A stretch of DNA of 64,000 nt from Buchnera aphidicola (Rhopalosiphum padi) (GTDB lineage Bacteria; Pseudomonadota; Gammaproteobacteria; Enterobacterales; Enterobacteriaceae). The stretch is from contig NZ_CP034858.1 in the NCBI RefSeq assembly GCF_005080845.1, positions 1 through 64,000 of the forward strand. Reading direction: 5' to 3'. Each line of letters begins with the position of its first letter. Position 1 is the first letter of the stretch. The position numbers and the translations under genes are program-made. The notes beneath the pieces were generated by a model that saw only the letters and a list, made by a program, of their open reading frames with translations, was not told where the DNA came from and did not search any database. Below are positions 1-15,311 of this stretch, piece by piece.

Positions 1-29
1 TTTCTTTTATTATCAATGTTACACGTTAC

Positions 30-38
30 TTATCCACA
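30..38 (+). promoter_or_regulatory. DnaA box (TTATCCACA)
   Basis: Exact match to the high-affinity E. coli DnaA box, in the orientation that R1 has relative to mnmG. It is the only perfect copy I found in the origin segment. DnaA itself is encoded at 12773-14137. Confidence 0.85.
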
Positions 39-107
39 GATTTTGTGTTTACTAATAATAAGTATTGTTATTTTTTTTTTTAATTTTTAAGAAAAGAAAA
101 ATAATCT

Positions 108-170
108 TTATTATTTTTGTTTTTATTATTTTTGTTTTTATTATTTTTGTTTTTATTATTTTTATTTTTG
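108..170. repeat. 15-bp A+T-rich tandem repeat, candidate DNA unwinding element
   Basis: About four copies of a T-rich 15-base unit (TTATTATTTTTGTTT). The single G recurs at 119, 134 and 149, and the fourth copy has A at 164. It sits between the DnaA box and mnmG, where E. coli has its three 13-mers. The periodicity is seen directly; the unwinding role is inferred. Confidence 0.7.
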
Positions 171-204
171 ATTATTTTATTTTGAATATTTATTATGTGT
201 TATC

Positions 205-233
205 TTGATTAAAATATTAATACTGTATAGAAT
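205..233 (+). promoter_or_regulatory. Candidate sigma-70 promoter of mnmG
   Basis: TTGATT at 205-210, a 17-base spacer, and TAGAAT at 228-233, ending 28 bases before the mnmG start. Each hexamer differs from consensus at two or fewer positions. Transcription from here would run away from oriC. In E. coli mnmG transcription affects origin firing; whether that holds here is unknown. Confidence 0.6.
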
Positions 234-261
234 AATTTGAATATTTTAAAGGGTCTTTTGT

Positions 262-2160
262 ATGTCGAAGTCGTATTTAAAAAATTTTGATGTTATTGTT
301 ATTGGTGGAGGACATGCTGGTACTGAAGCTGCAGCAGCCTCTGCAAGAGTAGGTTGTAAGACATTATTATTAACTCAAAAAATTACTGATATAGGTGTAT
401 TATCTTGTAATCCAGCAATTGGAGGGATAGGAAAAAGTCATTTGGTAAAAGAAATAGATGCTTTGGGTGGTTTAATGGCTAGAGCTATTGATTATTCGGG
501 AATTCAGTTTCGAATTTTGAATTCGAAAAAAGGTCCTGCTGTACGGTCTACTAGAGCCCAAGCTGATAGAATACTTTATTGTCAAAATATAAAAAATTTA
601 TTGAACAAAGAAATTAATTTGTTAATTCTAGAAGAAGAAGTAAAAGATTTAATTGTTAAAAACTATCAAGTTGTAGGTGTTTTAACACAAAGTAATGTAA
701 GTTATCATTCTAAATCAGTTGTATTATCTACAGGTACTTTTTTAGGTGGGAAAATACATGTAGGCTTGAAAAGTTATTCTTCTGGAAGAAAAGGAGAAAA
801 AGCATCTATAGATTTAGCTATGCGTTTAAGAGAATTGCCTCTTCGTGTGAATAGATTAAAAACTGGAACACCACCTCGTATTGATATTAATACAATTAAT
901 TTTAAAAATTTATTTGTCCAGTATGGTGATATTCCTACTCCTGTTTTTTCCTTTATGGGAAATATTTCTAATCATCCTCTTCAAATACCATGTTTTCTTA
1001 CACATACTAATGAAAAAACGCATGAAATAATACGCAATAATTTAGATAAGAGTCCTCTATATACAGGTATAATTAAAGGTTTAGGACCTCGATATTGTCC
1101 TTCTATTGAAGACAAAATTATTCGTTTTCCTGATAGAAAATCGCATCAAATTTTTTTAGAACCAGAAGGGTTAACTAGTATTGAAATATATCCGAATGGT
1201 ATTTCAACTAGTTTACCTTTAGATATTCAAAAGGAAATAGTAAGATCTATAAAAGGATTAGAAAAATCTAGAATTATTACTCCTGGTTATGCTGTAGAAT
1301 ATGATTTTTTTGATCCTAAGGATTTGAATCTTACTTTGGAAAGTAAATGGATTAAAAGTCTTTTTTTAGCTGGTCAAATTAATGGTACCACTGGTTATGA
1401 AGAAGCTGCTGCTCAAGGACTCCTAGCAGGTTTAAATGCAGCTTTAAGTGCAAAAGATTGTGAACAATGGTTTCCTAGACGTGATCAAGCTTATTTAGGC
1501 GTTCTTATTGATGATTTAACTACTCAAGGTGCGAACGAACCTTATCGAATGTTTACTTCAAGGGCTGAATATCGATTAACTTTAAGAGAAGATAATGCTG
1601 ATTTACGTTTAACTGAAATTGCTTATAAATTGGGATTAGTAGATAATCCAAGATGGATTCGTTATAATGAAAAAGTATTAAATATTAGTAATGAAATAAA
1701 TCGTTTAAAAAAAATAAAGATATATCCTAAATCTTCTGATGCTAATACCTTGAGTCAGTTGTTTGATATTGTTTTAACTAAAGAAATAAATATTTTAAAT
1801 TTATTAAAACGTCCTGAAATTACATATAAAAATTTGAAGTTTTTAAAAATATTTGAAACAGGTATTTCTGATTTAGAAGCAGCAGATCAAATAGAAAATG
1901 AAATTAAATATGAAGGTTATATTAAAAGACAATTAGAAGAAATTAATAGACATTTAAAAAATGAAAATACTCCCTTGTTACCTACTTATGATTATAATAA
2001 AATCAAAGGTTTATCTCATGAAGCAGCTGCTAAGTTAAATGATTATAAACCAGTTTCTGTTGGTCAAGCATCGCGTATTTCTGGTATAACACCAGCCACT
2101 ATATCTATTTTGTTAATACATTTGAAAAAAGAATATTATAAAAATCATGTTGTATCATAA
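262..2160 (+). CDS. mnmG: tRNA uridine-5-carboxymethylaminomethyl modification enzyme MnmG (GidA)
   Basis: FAD-dependent partner of MnmE; together they install the (carboxymethyl)aminomethyl group on wobble U34 of several tRNAs in the cytoplasm. The 632 residues match the family length (629 in E. coli). The FAD-binding GGGHAG is at residues 15-20, the SCNPAIGG motif with Cys49 follows, and the conserved RYCPSIEDK segment carries the second family cysteine. An AAAGGG ribosome site lies about 8 bases before the ATG. Its partner mnmE is also in this window (16958-18328). In E. coli rsmG and atpI separate mnmG from atpB; here only a 291-bp A+T-rich spacer remains, with no readable remnant of either gene. 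Confidence 0.98.
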   Translation: MSKSYLKNFDVIVIGGGHAGTEAAAASARVGCKTLLLTQKITDIGVLSCNPAIGGIGKSHLVKEIDALGGLMARAIDYSGIQFRILNSKKGPAVRSTRAQADRILYCQNIKNLLNKEINLLILEEEVKDLIVKNYQVVGVLTQSNVSYHSKSVVLSTGTFLGGKIHVGLKSYSSGRKGEKASIDLAMRLRELPLRVNRLKTGTPPRIDINTINFKNLFVQYGDIPTPVFSFMGNISNHPLQIPCFLTHTNEKTHEIIRNNLDKSPLYTGIIKGLGPRYCPSIEDKIIRFPDRKSHQIFLEPEGLTSIEIYPNGISTSLPLDIQKEIVRSIKGLEKSRIITPGYAVEYDFFDPKDLNLTLESKWIKSLFLAGQINGTTGYEEAAAQGLLAGLNAALSAKDCEQWFPRRDQAYLGVLIDDLTTQGANEPYRMFTSRAEYRLTLREDNADLRLTEIAYKLGLVDNPRWIRYNEKVLNISNEINRLKKIKIYPKSSDANTLSQLFDIVLTKEINILNLLKRPEITYKNLKFLKIFETGISDLEAADQIENEIKYEGYIKRQLEEINRHLKNENTPLLPTYDYNKIKGLSHEAAAKLNDYKPVSVGQASRISGITPATISILLIHLKKEYYKNHVVS

Positions 2161-2442
2161 CGAATTGTTTTTTCACTTTTTTACTTTAAAATGTGTAATA
2201 ATTTTTTTTGATACTGCTTGTTTATTAAAAATTAAAATTAATTTTAAGTAATTAGTTTTTGAATAAATGAATAAAAATAACAATTTTTGATGGTAAAAAA
2301 AGAGTAAATAATTTTTTTCAATAAGTTTTAAAAAATAGTTAATTATTAAAAATATTTTTTTTGATTTTATTTATTAATTTAGTATTTTTAAAATTAGTTA
2401 CTTTATTCTGTTTTTTTTATTTAAATTATATAAAATAAATGA

Positions 2443-3270
<828 letters not shown>

Positions 3271-3297
3271 GATGAAAATTGACCATAATTGTATTGA

Positions 3298-3552
<255 letters not shown>

Positions 3553-3599
3553 TTTTTTATTTCTTTATAAAAAAAATTATTGTTTTAAATTATAAGTAA

Positions 3600-3630
3600 A
3601 ATCTTTACGTTTTTAGATAGCGTAAAGATT
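3600..3630 (+). terminator. Stem-loop between atpE and atpF
   Basis: Ten-base perfect stem, AATCTTTACG at 3600-3609 with CGTAAAGATT at 3621-3630, and an 11-base loop; the following DNA is T-rich. It lies inside an operon in an unusually long (110-bp) spacer, so a partial terminator or a block to 3' exonucleases is more likely than full termination. Confidence 0.6.
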
Positions 3631-3662
3631 AATTTTTATTTTAATACATAAGGTCCATTATC

Positions 3663-4148
3663 GTGAATCTTAATGCAACAATTCTTGGACAAGCAGTTTC
3701 GTTTATTTTATTTGTTTGGTTTTGTATGAAATATATATGGCCTCCTATTATTTTTGCCATTGAGACAAGACAAAAAAAAATTAAAAAATCTTTGATTTCT
3801 TTAAAAAAAGCTGAAGAAGAATTTTTAGTTATTCAAAAAAAAATGAATCAGATAATTCAAGATTCTAAAGAAAAAGCATCATTCATTATAAATGAAGCAA
3901 ATAAACAAAAATCAATGATTTTAGAGAATGCGAAGAATATTGCTGTGGAGGAAAGTAAAAAAATTTTTTTAAAAAATAAATTAGAAATTGATATAAAAGT
4001 GATGCAAGCACGTAAAAATTTACATAAAGAAATCGTAGATTTATCAATTTCTATGGCTGAAAAAATTATTAAAGAAAATATTCAAAAAGATCAAAATAAA
4101 GACTTAATAAAAAAATTAATTGTTTCTTTATCACAGATAAAAAATTAA
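3663..4148 (+). CDS. atpF: ATP synthase Fo subunit b
   Basis: Peripheral stalk subunit that links subunit a to the F1 head through delta. It has 161 residues (156 in E. coli): one N-terminal membrane helix at about residues 6-26 followed by a long lysine-rich amphipathic coiled coil. The start is GTG; the N terminus MNLNATILGQA is identical to E. coli, which supports this choice. It ends 16 bases before atpH. Confidence 0.97.
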   Translation: MNLNATILGQAVSFILFVWFCMKYIWPPIIFAIETRQKKIKKSLISLKKAEEEFLVIQKKMNQIIQDSKEKASFIINEANKQKSMILENAKNIAVEESKKIFLKNKLEIDIKVMQARKNLHKEIVDLSISMAEKIIKENIQKDQNKDLIKKLIVSLSQIKN

Positions 4149-4164
4149 TATAGGTGAAATATTA

Positions 4165-4698
4165 ATGTCAGTGTTTGATACTATTGCCAGACCATATGCT
4201 AAAGCAATTTTCGCATTAGCCATTGAAAATAAATCAATAGAAAAATGGAAAAAAATGTTAATTTTTATTGATGAAATTGTTTCTTCAAAAAAAATTGAGA
4301 AATTTTTATCTGGATCTTTATCGCCTGGTTATTTATCATCGTTTTTTATTTTTGTTGCTGGTGATCAAATTGATGAAAAAGCAAGAAATTTAATAAAATT
4401 ATTAGCTAAAAATCAACGTTTTAAAATATTCAATAATATATTACAAAAGTTTTTAAAATTAGAAACATCTTATCGCGGTAATATGATGGTTGAATTGACT
4501 TCAGCATATTCCTTGAAAGAAAATGAGATTATTGATATACGTTGTATATTGCAGAAAATATTTTTATATAAAATCAAGTTTATATATAAAATTGATCATC
4601 AAATACTTGATGGTATTATTATAAAAACAAATGATACAGTTTTTGATTTTTCTGTTCGTGGTCGTCTTAAACAATTATCTGAATTTTTAAATTTTTAA
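4165..4698 (+). CDS. atpH: ATP synthase F1 subunit delta
   Basis: Stator subunit that caps the alpha3beta3 head and holds the b dimer. It has 177 residues, the same as E. coli. The N terminus ([14 protein letters not shown]) is the well conserved helical domain; the middle is more diverged, which is normal for this subunit. The C terminus ends in a conserved RGRLKQL segment. It lies between atpF (16-bp gap) and atpA (13-bp gap). Confidence 0.97.
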   Translation: MSVFDTIARPYAKAIFALAIENKSIEKWKKMLIFIDEIVSSKKIEKFLSGSLSPGYLSSFFIFVAGDQIDEKARNLIKLLAKNQRFKIFNNILQKFLKLETSYRGNMMVELTSAYSLKENEIIDIRCILQKIFLYKIKFIYKIDHQILDGIIIKTNDTVFDFSVRGRLKQLSEFLNF

Positions 4699-4711
4699 GA
4701 GAGCATTATAT

Positions 4712-6244
4712 ATGCAATTAAATTCTACAGAAATTAGTCAATTAATTAAAGAAAGAATTGCTCAATTTGAAGTGTTTGATCAATCTTATAATGAAGGTAC
4801 TATTATTTCTGTTAATGATGGTATCATAAAAATTTATGGTCTTTCTAATGTTATGTTAGGAGAAATGATTTTATTACCTGAAAATGAATATGCAATTGCA
4901 TTAAATATAGAAAGAGACACAATTGGCGCTGTAGTTATGGGACCTTATGTTCATATTACCGAAGGCACTAAGGTCCGATGTACAGGGAGAATTTTAGAAG
5001 TTCCAGCAGGTATTGCACTTTTAGGTAGGACAGTTAATGCATTGGGTTTTCCTATTGATGGAAAAGGTTCTATAAAACATGATGTCTACTTGCCAGTAGA
5101 AGCAGATGCACCTGGTGTTATCGAACGTCAATCAATTAATCAGCCAATACAAACTGGTTATAAAGCGATTGATGCCATGGTTCCTATTGGTCGTGGACAA
5201 CGTGAACTAATTATTGGAGATAGACAAACAGGAAAAACGGCACTTGCAATCGATACCATTATTAATCAAAAAACATTTAACATTCCATGTATTTATGTCG
5301 CTATAGGGCAAAAACTTTCGACTATTATTAATGTTGTAAAAAAACTAGATGAACACGATGCTTTATTAAATACTATTATTGTTGTCGCTTCAGCTGCAGA
5401 AGCAGCTTCTTTACAATATTTAGCACCTTATTCAGGTTGTGCAATGGGGGAATATTTTCGTGATCGAGGAGAAGATGCTTTAATTGTTTATGATGATCTT
5501 TCAAAGCATGCAGTAGCGTATCGTCAAATTTCTTTATTATTACGTAGACCTCCTGGAAGAGAAGCATTTCCGGGGGATGTTTTTTATCTTCATTCACGTT
5601 TGTTAGAAAGAGCGGCTCGTGTTTCTAAAGAACATGTAAAGAATATTACTAAAGGTAAAACAATTGGAAAAACTGGATCTCTTACAGCCTTACCTATTAT
5701 TGAAACACAATCTGGTGATGTTTCTGCATTTGTTCCTACAAATGTGATTTCTATTACTGATGGGCAAATATTTTTAGAATCTAATTTGTTTAATTCAGGT
5801 ATTCGACCCGCTGTTAATGCAGGTATATCTGTATCTCGAGTTGGCAGTGCAGCTCAAACTAAAATTATTAAAAAATTATCTTCTGGAATTCGTACCGCAT
5901 TAGCTCAATATCATGAACTTGCTGCATTTTCTCAGTTTGCATCTGATTTAGATCAAACAACTCGAAAACAATTAATGCATGGTCAAAAAATTACTGAGTT
6001 ATTAAAACAAAAACAATATAGTCCTATGTCCATAGCAGAACAAGGATTGATGTTTTTTATTGCTGAAAATAATTTTTTTGATGACATTTCTGTAGAAAAA
6101 ATTGTTCAATTTGAAAAAGAAATCTTGATGTATGCTTATAGTTATCATTTAGATTTAATGCAAGAAATAAACAAAGATGGAAATTTCAATGATATAATAA
6201 AGAAAAAATTTATAGAATTAATTAATAATTTTAAGAATTCTTGA
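4712..6244 (+). CDS. atpA: ATP synthase F1 subunit alpha
   Basis: Non-catalytic nucleotide-binding subunit of the F1 hexamer. It has 510 residues (513 in E. coli). The Walker A motif GDRQTGKT is at residues 169-176, identical in place to E. coli, and the [14 protein letters not shown] segment (Walker B region) and the [11 protein letters not shown] motif are intact. The last residues are more diverged and lysine-rich. Confidence 0.98.
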   Translation: MQLNSTEISQLIKERIAQFEVFDQSYNEGTIISVNDGIIKIYGLSNVMLGEMILLPENEYAIALNIERDTIGAVVMGPYVHITEGTKVRCTGRILEVPAGIALLGRTVNALGFPIDGKGSIKHDVYLPVEADAPGVIERQSINQPIQTGYKAIDAMVPIGRGQRELIIGDRQTGKTALAIDTIINQKTFNIPCIYVAIGQKLSTIINVVKKLDEHDALLNTIIVVASAAEAASLQYLAPYSGCAMGEYFRDRGEDALIVYDDLSKHAVAYRQISLLLRRPPGREAFPGDVFYLHSRLLERAARVSKEHVKNITKGKTIGKTGSLTALPIIETQSGDVSAFVPTNVISITDGQIFLESNLFNSGIRPAVNAGISVSRVGSAAQTKIIKKLSSGIRTALAQYHELAAFSQFASDLDQTTRKQLMHGQKITELLKQKQYSPMSIAEQGLMFFIAENNFFDDISVEKIVQFEKEILMYAYSYHLDLMQEINKDGNFNDIIKKKFIELINNFKNS

Positions 6245-6296
6245 TTTTTAAAATTTTATTTTTAATAACATAATAAAAATTCATTGAGAGAAGATA

Positions 6297-7172
6297 GTGG
6301 CAAGTAAAAAAGAAATAAAAGATCAAATAATAAGTGTTACAAATACTAAAAAAATTACTAAAGCTATGGAAATGGTTGCTGTTTCTAAAATGAGAAAAAC
6401 AGAAGAAAGGATGCGTTTAGGTCGACCGTATTCTGAAATAATTACAAAAGTGATTCATCATGTTTTACAAGGTAGTTTAGAGTATAAACATAGTTATTTG
6501 CAAAAAAGAAATAATAAAAGAGTTGGCATAATCATAGTTTCTACTGATCGAGGATTATGTGGAAGTTTAAATACTAATCTTTTTAAACAAGTACTATTTA
6601 AAATTCAAGATTTTGCTAAAATAAATATTCCTTGTGATTTAATATTATTTGGTTTAAAAAGTTTATCTGTTTTTAAATTATGTGGTAGTTCTGTTGTTTC
6701 AAGTGTAACTAATTTAGGTGAAAATCCTGATTTATCAAAACTAATTGGATCAATTAAAATTATTTTAGAAAAATATCAAAATAATCAAATTGATAAACTT
6801 TTTATTGCTTATAATAAATTTCATAACAAATTATCACAGTATCCAAAAATCAGTCAGCTTTTACCACTTTATAGTGAAAATAATATTCTATATAACAAGA
6901 AAATAAAATGGGATTATTTATATGAACCAGAATCTAAATTAATTTTAGATACATTGTTTGATCGATATATTGAATCTCAGATTTATCAAAGTATTTTAGA
7001 AAATATTGCAAGTGAACAAGCAGCTCGTATGGTTGCCATGAAAACTGCCACAGATAATAGTGGTAATCGTATCAAAGAATTACAGTTGATTTATAATAAA
7101 GTTCGTCAAGCTAACATTACTCAAGAATTGACTGAAATTGTTGCAGGAGCATCAGCAGTATCAGTGGATTAA
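6297..7172 (+). CDS. atpG: ATP synthase F1 subunit gamma
   Basis: Central rotor shaft. It has 291 residues (287 in E. coli). The N-terminal helix with ITKAMEMVAVSKMRK and the C-terminal helix with AARMVAMKTATDNSGN, which form the coiled-coil axle, are highly conserved; the middle is diverged. The start is GTG (MASKKEI), preceded by a GAGAGAAG ribosome site. The 52-bp spacer from atpA is the second longest within the operon. Confidence 0.97.
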   Translation: MASKKEIKDQIISVTNTKKITKAMEMVAVSKMRKTEERMRLGRPYSEIITKVIHHVLQGSLEYKHSYLQKRNNKRVGIIIVSTDRGLCGSLNTNLFKQVLFKIQDFAKINIPCDLILFGLKSLSVFKLCGSSVVSSVTNLGENPDLSKLIGSIKIILEKYQNNQIDKLFIAYNKFHNKLSQYPKISQLLPLYSENNILYNKKIKWDYLYEPESKLILDTLFDRYIESQIYQSILENIASEQAARMVAMKTATDNSGNRIKELQLIYNKVRQANITQELTEIVAGASAVSVD

Positions 7173-8594
<1,422 letters not shown>

Positions 8595-8615
8595 TTAAAT
8601 ATTTCGGATACATCC

Positions 8616-9032
8616 ATGGATTTTTATTTAGATATTGTTAGTGTTAAAAAACGTATATTTTCTGGATTAGTAGATAAAGTACAAGTATCTGGAAGTGAAG
8701 GGGAAATGGGAATTTATCCAGGACACACTCAATTGTTGAGTATAATTAAACCAGGTATAATATATATATTCCATAAAAATAAAACAGAAGAATGTCTTTA
8801 TATATCTGGAGGTATTTTAGAAGTACAACCTTCTTTTGTTTCTATTTTAGCAGATGTTGCTATTCGCGGTATTGATTTAGATCGAAAACGTATTTTAGAA
8901 GCAAAGAAACAAGCTGAAGAGCATTTTAAAAAAGAAACAATAACTGTAAAAAAAGATGATGTTTTATTTGAACTTTCTAAAGCTATTGCAAAATTACGTG
9001 TTCTTGAAATTATGGATAAATTTAAAAAATAA
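8616..9032 (+). CDS. atpC: ATP synthase F1 subunit epsilon
   Basis: Rotor foot and regulatory subunit. It has 138 residues (139 in E. coli): an N-terminal beta-barrel with [17 protein letters not shown] and a C-terminal two-helix domain rich in lysine. It is the last gene of the atp operon, convergent with gyrB across 106 bp that contain a hairpin at 9042-9064. Confidence 0.97.
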   Translation: MDFYLDIVSVKKRIFSGLVDKVQVSGSEGEMGIYPGHTQLLSIIKPGIIYIFHKNKTEECLYISGGILEVQPSFVSILADVAIRGIDLDRKRILEAKKQAEEHFKKETITVKKDDVLFELSKAIAKLRVLEIMDKFKK

Positions 9033-9041
9033 AGAGTGTTC

Positions 9042-9064
9042 GCGGCTGGTTTTTTTCCTGCCGC
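9042..9064. terminator. Hairpin between convergent atpC and gyrB
   Basis: GCGGC at 9042-9046 pairs with GCCGC at 9060-9064, and GG at 48-49 with CC at 57-58, across one T.T mismatch and a loop of seven T. It is GC-rich in a very A+T-rich region and placed 10 bases after atpC. There is no downstream U-tract on either strand, so an intrinsic-terminator role is only likely. Confidence 0.55.
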
Positions 9065-9138
9065 AATTATTAGTTAAACAGTTTTTAGAATTATAAAAAA
9101 AATATGAAGATGTTTCATAGTTTTTTTAATTATGTGTT

Positions 9139-11625
<2,487 letters not shown>

Positions 11626-11667
11626 TTATGTTCTAAAAATTTTTTAACATTTTTAAATTAATTATTT

Positions 11668-12768
11668 TCATCTTTTTAAAAGCATTATAATATATGCATT
11701 TAAAGAATTATTTTCTGCTTCAATTTGTATAGAAGATTTAGACTTATTTAAAAATAATATAATATTTTCACTTTTTATATTATTGATTACATCTAATAAA
11801 TAATAAACATTTATTGATATTTCTATTGTATCTCCAAGATAATTAATATCGAATAAATCTTCAGCAGTTTCTTCTTCCTGATTGTCAGATAGTACTTTAA
11901 ATTTATTTTTTTCAATTTTTATTTCAATTCCGCAAAATTTTTCATGAGCTAGAATAGCTGCGCGCAATAGTGATTTTTTTAATAAAGTACAGTTAGCAAT
12001 AATAGGATTCTTTTTTTCTTTAAATAAGACACTTTCATAATCAGGATATTCACCCTCAATTAATTGAGTGGTAAAAATTAAATCTTTTATATATATTCTA
12101 ATACTATTAGTACCAATTAAAATATTTAATAATTGTACTTGAGTATTTAATAATCTTGATAATTCCATTACTGCTTTGCTTGGAATAATAATTGAAAAAA
12201 AATTGATGTCTTTTTCTAATTTAGAATATGATATTGCTAATCTATATCCATCTGTTGCAACACTACGCAGAAAGTTATCTTTTTTTTCTAATAACATACC
12301 ATTTAAGTAATATCTTACATCTTGTTTACCCATTGAAAATTCAGTCTTTTCTATCATTTCTTTTAAAATATTTGAAGATATATGAAAATTAGAAATATGA
12401 TTAAAATTTTGATGGTTTGGAAAATCATCAGCCGATAAAGTACTTAATATATAATTACTATTTTCACAAGAAACATACATTTTTTTTTCTTTCAATTGCA
12501 TTTTTACTTCTGATTTTTCTGATAAATTTCGACAAATATTTAGAATTTTTCTACCTGAAATAGTTATTTTTCCTGGGGTATATTTTGTTATAATTTTAAT
12601 TTTTGAAACGAGTTCTATTTCTAAATTCGTTGTTGTTAAAGATAAAATTCCATTTTCAATTTGTATTAATATATTTTCTAAAATAGGAAATGAAACATTT
12701 TTGATGAGCAATCGAGTTATTTTTTTTAAATTTTCAACTAAAATATCATTCTGAATAGTAAATTTCAT
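11668..12768 (-). CDS. dnaN: DNA polymerase III beta subunit (sliding clamp)
   Basis: Forms the dimeric ring that holds the replicative polymerase on DNA. It has 366 residues, the same as E. coli, with three repeated clamp folds. Conserved pieces include TDGYRLA and GEYPDYESV. It starts 4 bases after the dnaA stop, so the two are surely cotranscribed. Sequence conservation is moderate, as expected for this protein in symbionts. Confidence 0.97.
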   Translation of the reverse strand: MKFTIQNDILVENLKKITRLLIKNVSFPILENILIQIENGILSLTTTNLEIELVSKIKIITKYTPGKITISGRKILNICRNLSEKSEVKMQLKEKKMYVSCENSNYILSTLSADDFPNHQNFNHISNFHISSNILKEMIEKTEFSMGKQDVRYYLNGMLLEKKDNFLRSVATDGYRLAISYSKLEKDINFFSIIIPSKAVMELSRLLNTQVQLLNILIGTNSIRIYIKDLIFTTQLIEGEYPDYESVLFKEKKNPIIANCTLLKKSLLRAAILAHEKFCGIEIKIEKNKFKVLSDNQEEETAEDLFDINYLGDTIEISINVYYLLDVINNIKSENIILFLNKSKSSIQIEAENNSLNAYIIMLLKR

Positions 12769-12772
12769 AATA

Positions 12773-14137
12773 TCACACTGATAGAGTTCTGATTAAATTT
12801 GAAAAATCTTCTTTAATATCGTTACTTTCTTCACGTAATTGTTCAATTTTGCGACAAGCATGTAGTACTGTAGTATGATCTCTTCCGCTGAAAGCATCTC
12901 CAATTTCAGGTAAACTATGATTAGTTAATTCTTTTGCCATAGCCATTGCCATTTGTCTCGGACGAGCTACTGAACGAGAACGTCGCCTAGATAATAAATC
13001 TGCTACTTTTATTTTGTAATATTCTGCAACTGTTTTTTGAATGTTATCAATAGTAACAAGTTTTTCCTGTAAAGCTAATATATCTCGAAGTGCTTCACGA
13101 ACAAATTCTACAGTAATCGAACGATGAGTAAAATTAGCATTAACGATTACTCTATTTAAAGCTCCTTCTAGTTCACGAACATTAGAACGTAAATGTTTAG
13201 CTATAAAAAATGCAACTTCGTCAGGCAATATAACATTGTTTTCATCTGCTTTTTTTATTAATATAGCAACTCTAGTTTCTAATTCTGGTGGATCAATAGC
13301 AACTGTAAGACCCCAACCGAACCTTGATTTCAAACGATCTTCAACACCATTAATTTCCTTAGGATAACGATCTGAAGTTAAAATAATTTGTTGATTTCCT
13401 TCTAAAAGAGCGTTAAATGTATGAAAGAATTCTTCTTGAGAACGTTCTTTATGTGCAAAAAATTGAATATCATCAATTAATAATGCATCAACAGAACGAT
13501 AGTATAATTTAAATTTTTCAATAGCATTGTTTTGTAAAGCTTTTACCATATCTTGTACAAAACGTTCAGAATGCATGTAGATGATTTTAACATTATATTT
13601 ATATGCTAATATTCCGTTCCCGATAGCGTGTAACAAATGTGTTTTTCCTAATCCCGTACCTCCATACAAAAAAAGTGGATTATAGGAATTTCCAGGGTTA
13701 TTAGCTACTTGAGATGCAGCTGCTCGTGCTAATTGATTTGATTTTCCCTCTATAAAATTTTCAAAATTATGTTTTTTATTAATGTTAGAACGACAAGACG
13801 ATTTTTCGAAAATTGGTATTTTATTCCAAATTAATTTTTCATTTTTATTTTGTATTTTTTGTAAAATATTTTTTTTAAATTTTTTTTCTTTAGAAGTTTG
13901 GTATACTTTAAACTTGATTGAAGGTGAATTAGAACCACAAAAATCTCGTAATATTTTTTTAAAATGAATTAAATATTTGTCTTTTACCCAATCTAAAATA
14001 AATTGATTTGGAGTATATATTTCTAAAATATTATTGTTTAGTTTGGCTTTCAGAGAGCGTATCCACATACTAAATTCTGTAGATGGTAACTCGTCCTGCA
14101 ACCGGTCAAGACACTGTTTCCAAAGACAAAGTGACAC
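12773..14137 (-). CDS. dnaA: Chromosomal replication initiator DnaA
   Basis: Binds DnaA boxes in oriC, opens the duplex and loads DnaB with DnaC. I choose the GTG at 14137, giving 454 residues that start MSLCLWKQC like E. coli DnaA. A GGAG ribosome site lies six bases upstream, while an in-frame TTG at 14149 has no such signal. Walker A GGTGLGKT is at 159-166, and LIDDIQF follows as Walker B. The C-terminal DNA-binding signature [11 protein letters not shown] is intact. The linker domain II is short and lysine-rich. It leads the dnaA-dnaN-gyrB group. Confidence 0.97.
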   Translation of the reverse strand: MSLCLWKQCLDRLQDELPSTEFSMWIRSLKAKLNNNILEIYTPNQFILDWVKDKYLIHFKKILRDFCGSNSPSIKFKVYQTSKEKKFKKNILQKIQNKNEKLIWNKIPIFEKSSCRSNINKKHNFENFIEGKSNQLARAAASQVANNPGNSYNPLFLYGGTGLGKTHLLHAIGNGILAYKYNVKIIYMHSERFVQDMVKALQNNAIEKFKLYYRSVDALLIDDIQFFAHKERSQEEFFHTFNALLEGNQQIILTSDRYPKEINGVEDRLKSRFGWGLTVAIDPPELETRVAILIKKADENNVILPDEVAFFIAKHLRSNVRELEGALNRVIVNANFTHRSITVEFVREALRDILALQEKLVTIDNIQKTVAEYYKIKVADLLSRRRSRSVARPRQMAMAMAKELTNHSLPEIGDAFSGRDHTTVLHACRKIEQLREESNDIKEDFSNLIRTLSV

Positions 14138-14573
14138 GGTAGTCTCCAAGCGAACAAAATTAAATAAAATTTGAAAAAGTTACTATTTTTTCTTTTTCTA
14201 TTTTGACACATATATTTCATATAAAAAAAATTATATTTTTTTATATTAAAAGTTATACAATTTAAGATTAGTGAGTATAACGAAAAGGATGTAATATATT
14301 TTTTAGACATTTTTTTATCTAAAGAAGTAATGTTGAGATGTAATTTTGTTTTTATAGATAAAAATACATTTATCATGTCAAAATAAAATATTAAAAAAGT
14401 GTTTTTTTAAATAATTTTATTTTTGATTTTGTTTTTTTACAAAGAAAAATTGAATATTGATTTAATATCTAAACTAAATTTAGTTTTATCATTTAAAAAA
14501 AATCTTCTTCTCTTCTTTTTTTAGAGAATCTTATTAATTATATTTAATAAAGTATATTCAGGTAAATACTAAA
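14138..14573. other. Divergent dnaA / rpmH intergenic region
   Basis: 436 bp of A+T-rich DNA between the divergent dnaA and rpmH starts. On the minus strand a perfect TTGACA (14381-14376) is followed 19 bases later by TATAAA (14356-14351), a possible dnaA promoter with a longer than ideal spacer. I found no perfect DnaA box for autoregulation and no convincing gene. A 108-codon minus-strand frame overlapping the dnaA start looks like chance. Confidence 0.5.
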
Positions 14574-14717
14574 ATGAAACGAACTTTTCAACCATCAATA
14601 TTAAAACGTAATCGTTCACATGGATTTAGAATTCGAATGGCAACTAAAAATGGTCGTTATATTTTATCACGTAGACGTGCAAAATTGAGAACACGTTTAA
14701 CTGTTTCTAGTAAATAA
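14574..14717 (+). CDS. rpmH: 50S ribosomal protein L34
   Basis: Small basic ribosomal protein of 47 residues (46 in E. coli), starting [19 protein letters not shown] and ending RLTVSSK. The arginine- and lysine-rich sequence aligns over its whole length. It is first in the rpmH-rnpA-yidD-yidC-mnmE group, 13 bases before rnpA, as in E. coli. Confidence 0.97.
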   Translation: MKRTFQPSILKRNRSHGFRIRMATKNGRYILSRRRAKLRTRLTVSSK

Positions 14718-14730
14718 TAGGTTAAATATA

Positions 14731-15075
14731 GTGTTAAATTATTTTTTTAAAAAAAAATCAAGGTTGTTAAGATCCGTAAATTTTCAATATGTTTTTAGCA
14801 ATCCTTGTACTAAAAGCACTTTTCAAATAAACATATTAGGACGTTCTAATTTATTAGGACATCCTAGATTAGGTCTTAGTATATCTCGCAAAAATATCAA
14901 ACATGCACACAAGCGTAATACAATTAAACGATTAATTCGAGAAACTTTTCGTTTATTACAACATAAATTAATTTCAATGGATTTTATTGTTATAGCGAAA
15001 AAAAACATTGTTTATTTAAACAATAAAAAAATAACAAATATATTGGAGAATATATGGTCAAATTATCATCGATAG
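14731..15075 (+). CDS. rnpA: Ribonuclease P protein component
   Basis: Protein cofactor of the RNase P ribozyme, which trims 5' leaders from tRNA precursors. It has 114 residues (119 in E. coli) and starts at GTG. The RNR motif region KRNTIKRLIRETFR, which contacts the RNA, is intact. A run of nine A follows near the start codon. The last 22 bases overlap yidD. Confidence 0.96.
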   Translation: MLNYFFKKKSRLLRSVNFQYVFSNPCTKSTFQINILGRSNLLGHPRLGLSISRKNIKHAHKRNTIKRLIRETFRLLQHKLISMDFIVIAKKNIVYLNNKKITNILENIWSNYHR

Positions 15076-15311
15076 TTGTATTTTTTCTAACTTTTTTTAT
15101 TTTAATTTATCAAAATTTTATTAGTTTTTTTATGCAGCCAAATTGTCGTTTTTATCCTACTTGTTCAACATATATGATTTTATCTTTACGTGAATTTGGA
15201 GTTATTAAAGGTATTATTTTAACAATTTTACGTTTATGTAAATGTCATCCATTTCATGCAGGAGGGGATGATTTATTGCCTTCTAAAATTAAAGATAAAA
15301 GTGAATATTAA
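15054..15311 (+). CDS. yidD: Membrane protein insertion efficiency factor YidD
   Basis: Small membrane-associated protein thought to assist YidC-dependent insertion. It has 85 residues, the same as E. coli. An N-terminal hydrophobic helix is followed by the family core CRFYPTCSTY and CKCHPFHAGGDD, with the conserved cysteines present. It overlaps rnpA by 22 bases, and its stop shares one base with the yidC start (TAATG), which implies translational coupling. Confidence 0.95.
   Translation: MVKLSSIVVFFLTFFILIYQNFISFFMQPNCRFYPTCSTYMILSLREFGVIKGIILTILRLCKCHPFHAGGDDLLPSKIKDKSEY

Larger units (their letters stand above)
1..204. other. Part of the replication origin (oriC), mnmG side
   Basis: The non-coding DNA left of mnmG holds a perfect DnaA box at 30-38, three TAA triplets at 53-61, an unbroken T run at about 70-81, and a 15-bp A+T-rich tandem repeat at about 108-170. 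In E. coli the R1 DnaA box in this orientation is followed by the A+T-rich unwinding element and then by mnmG, transcribed away from the origin; the same order is seen here. No GATC site is visible in the stretch. The rest of the origin should lie left of base 1, at the other end of a circular map. The role is inferred from position and motifs. Confidence 0.75.

Noticed and set aside
108..170. The 15-bp repeat array as a CRISPR
   Set aside because: Units are contiguous without spacers, far too short, and no cas gene is present.
14137..14149. TTG at 14149 as the dnaA start
   Set aside because: GTG at 14137 has a GGAG at proper distance and gives the E. coli N terminus; the TTG would place that ribosome site inside the gene.
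14050..14376. A 108-codon minus-strand frame across the dnaA start
   Set aside because: It overlaps the first part of dnaA in another frame, its N-terminal part is low-complexity A/T DNA, and nothing resembles a known protein.
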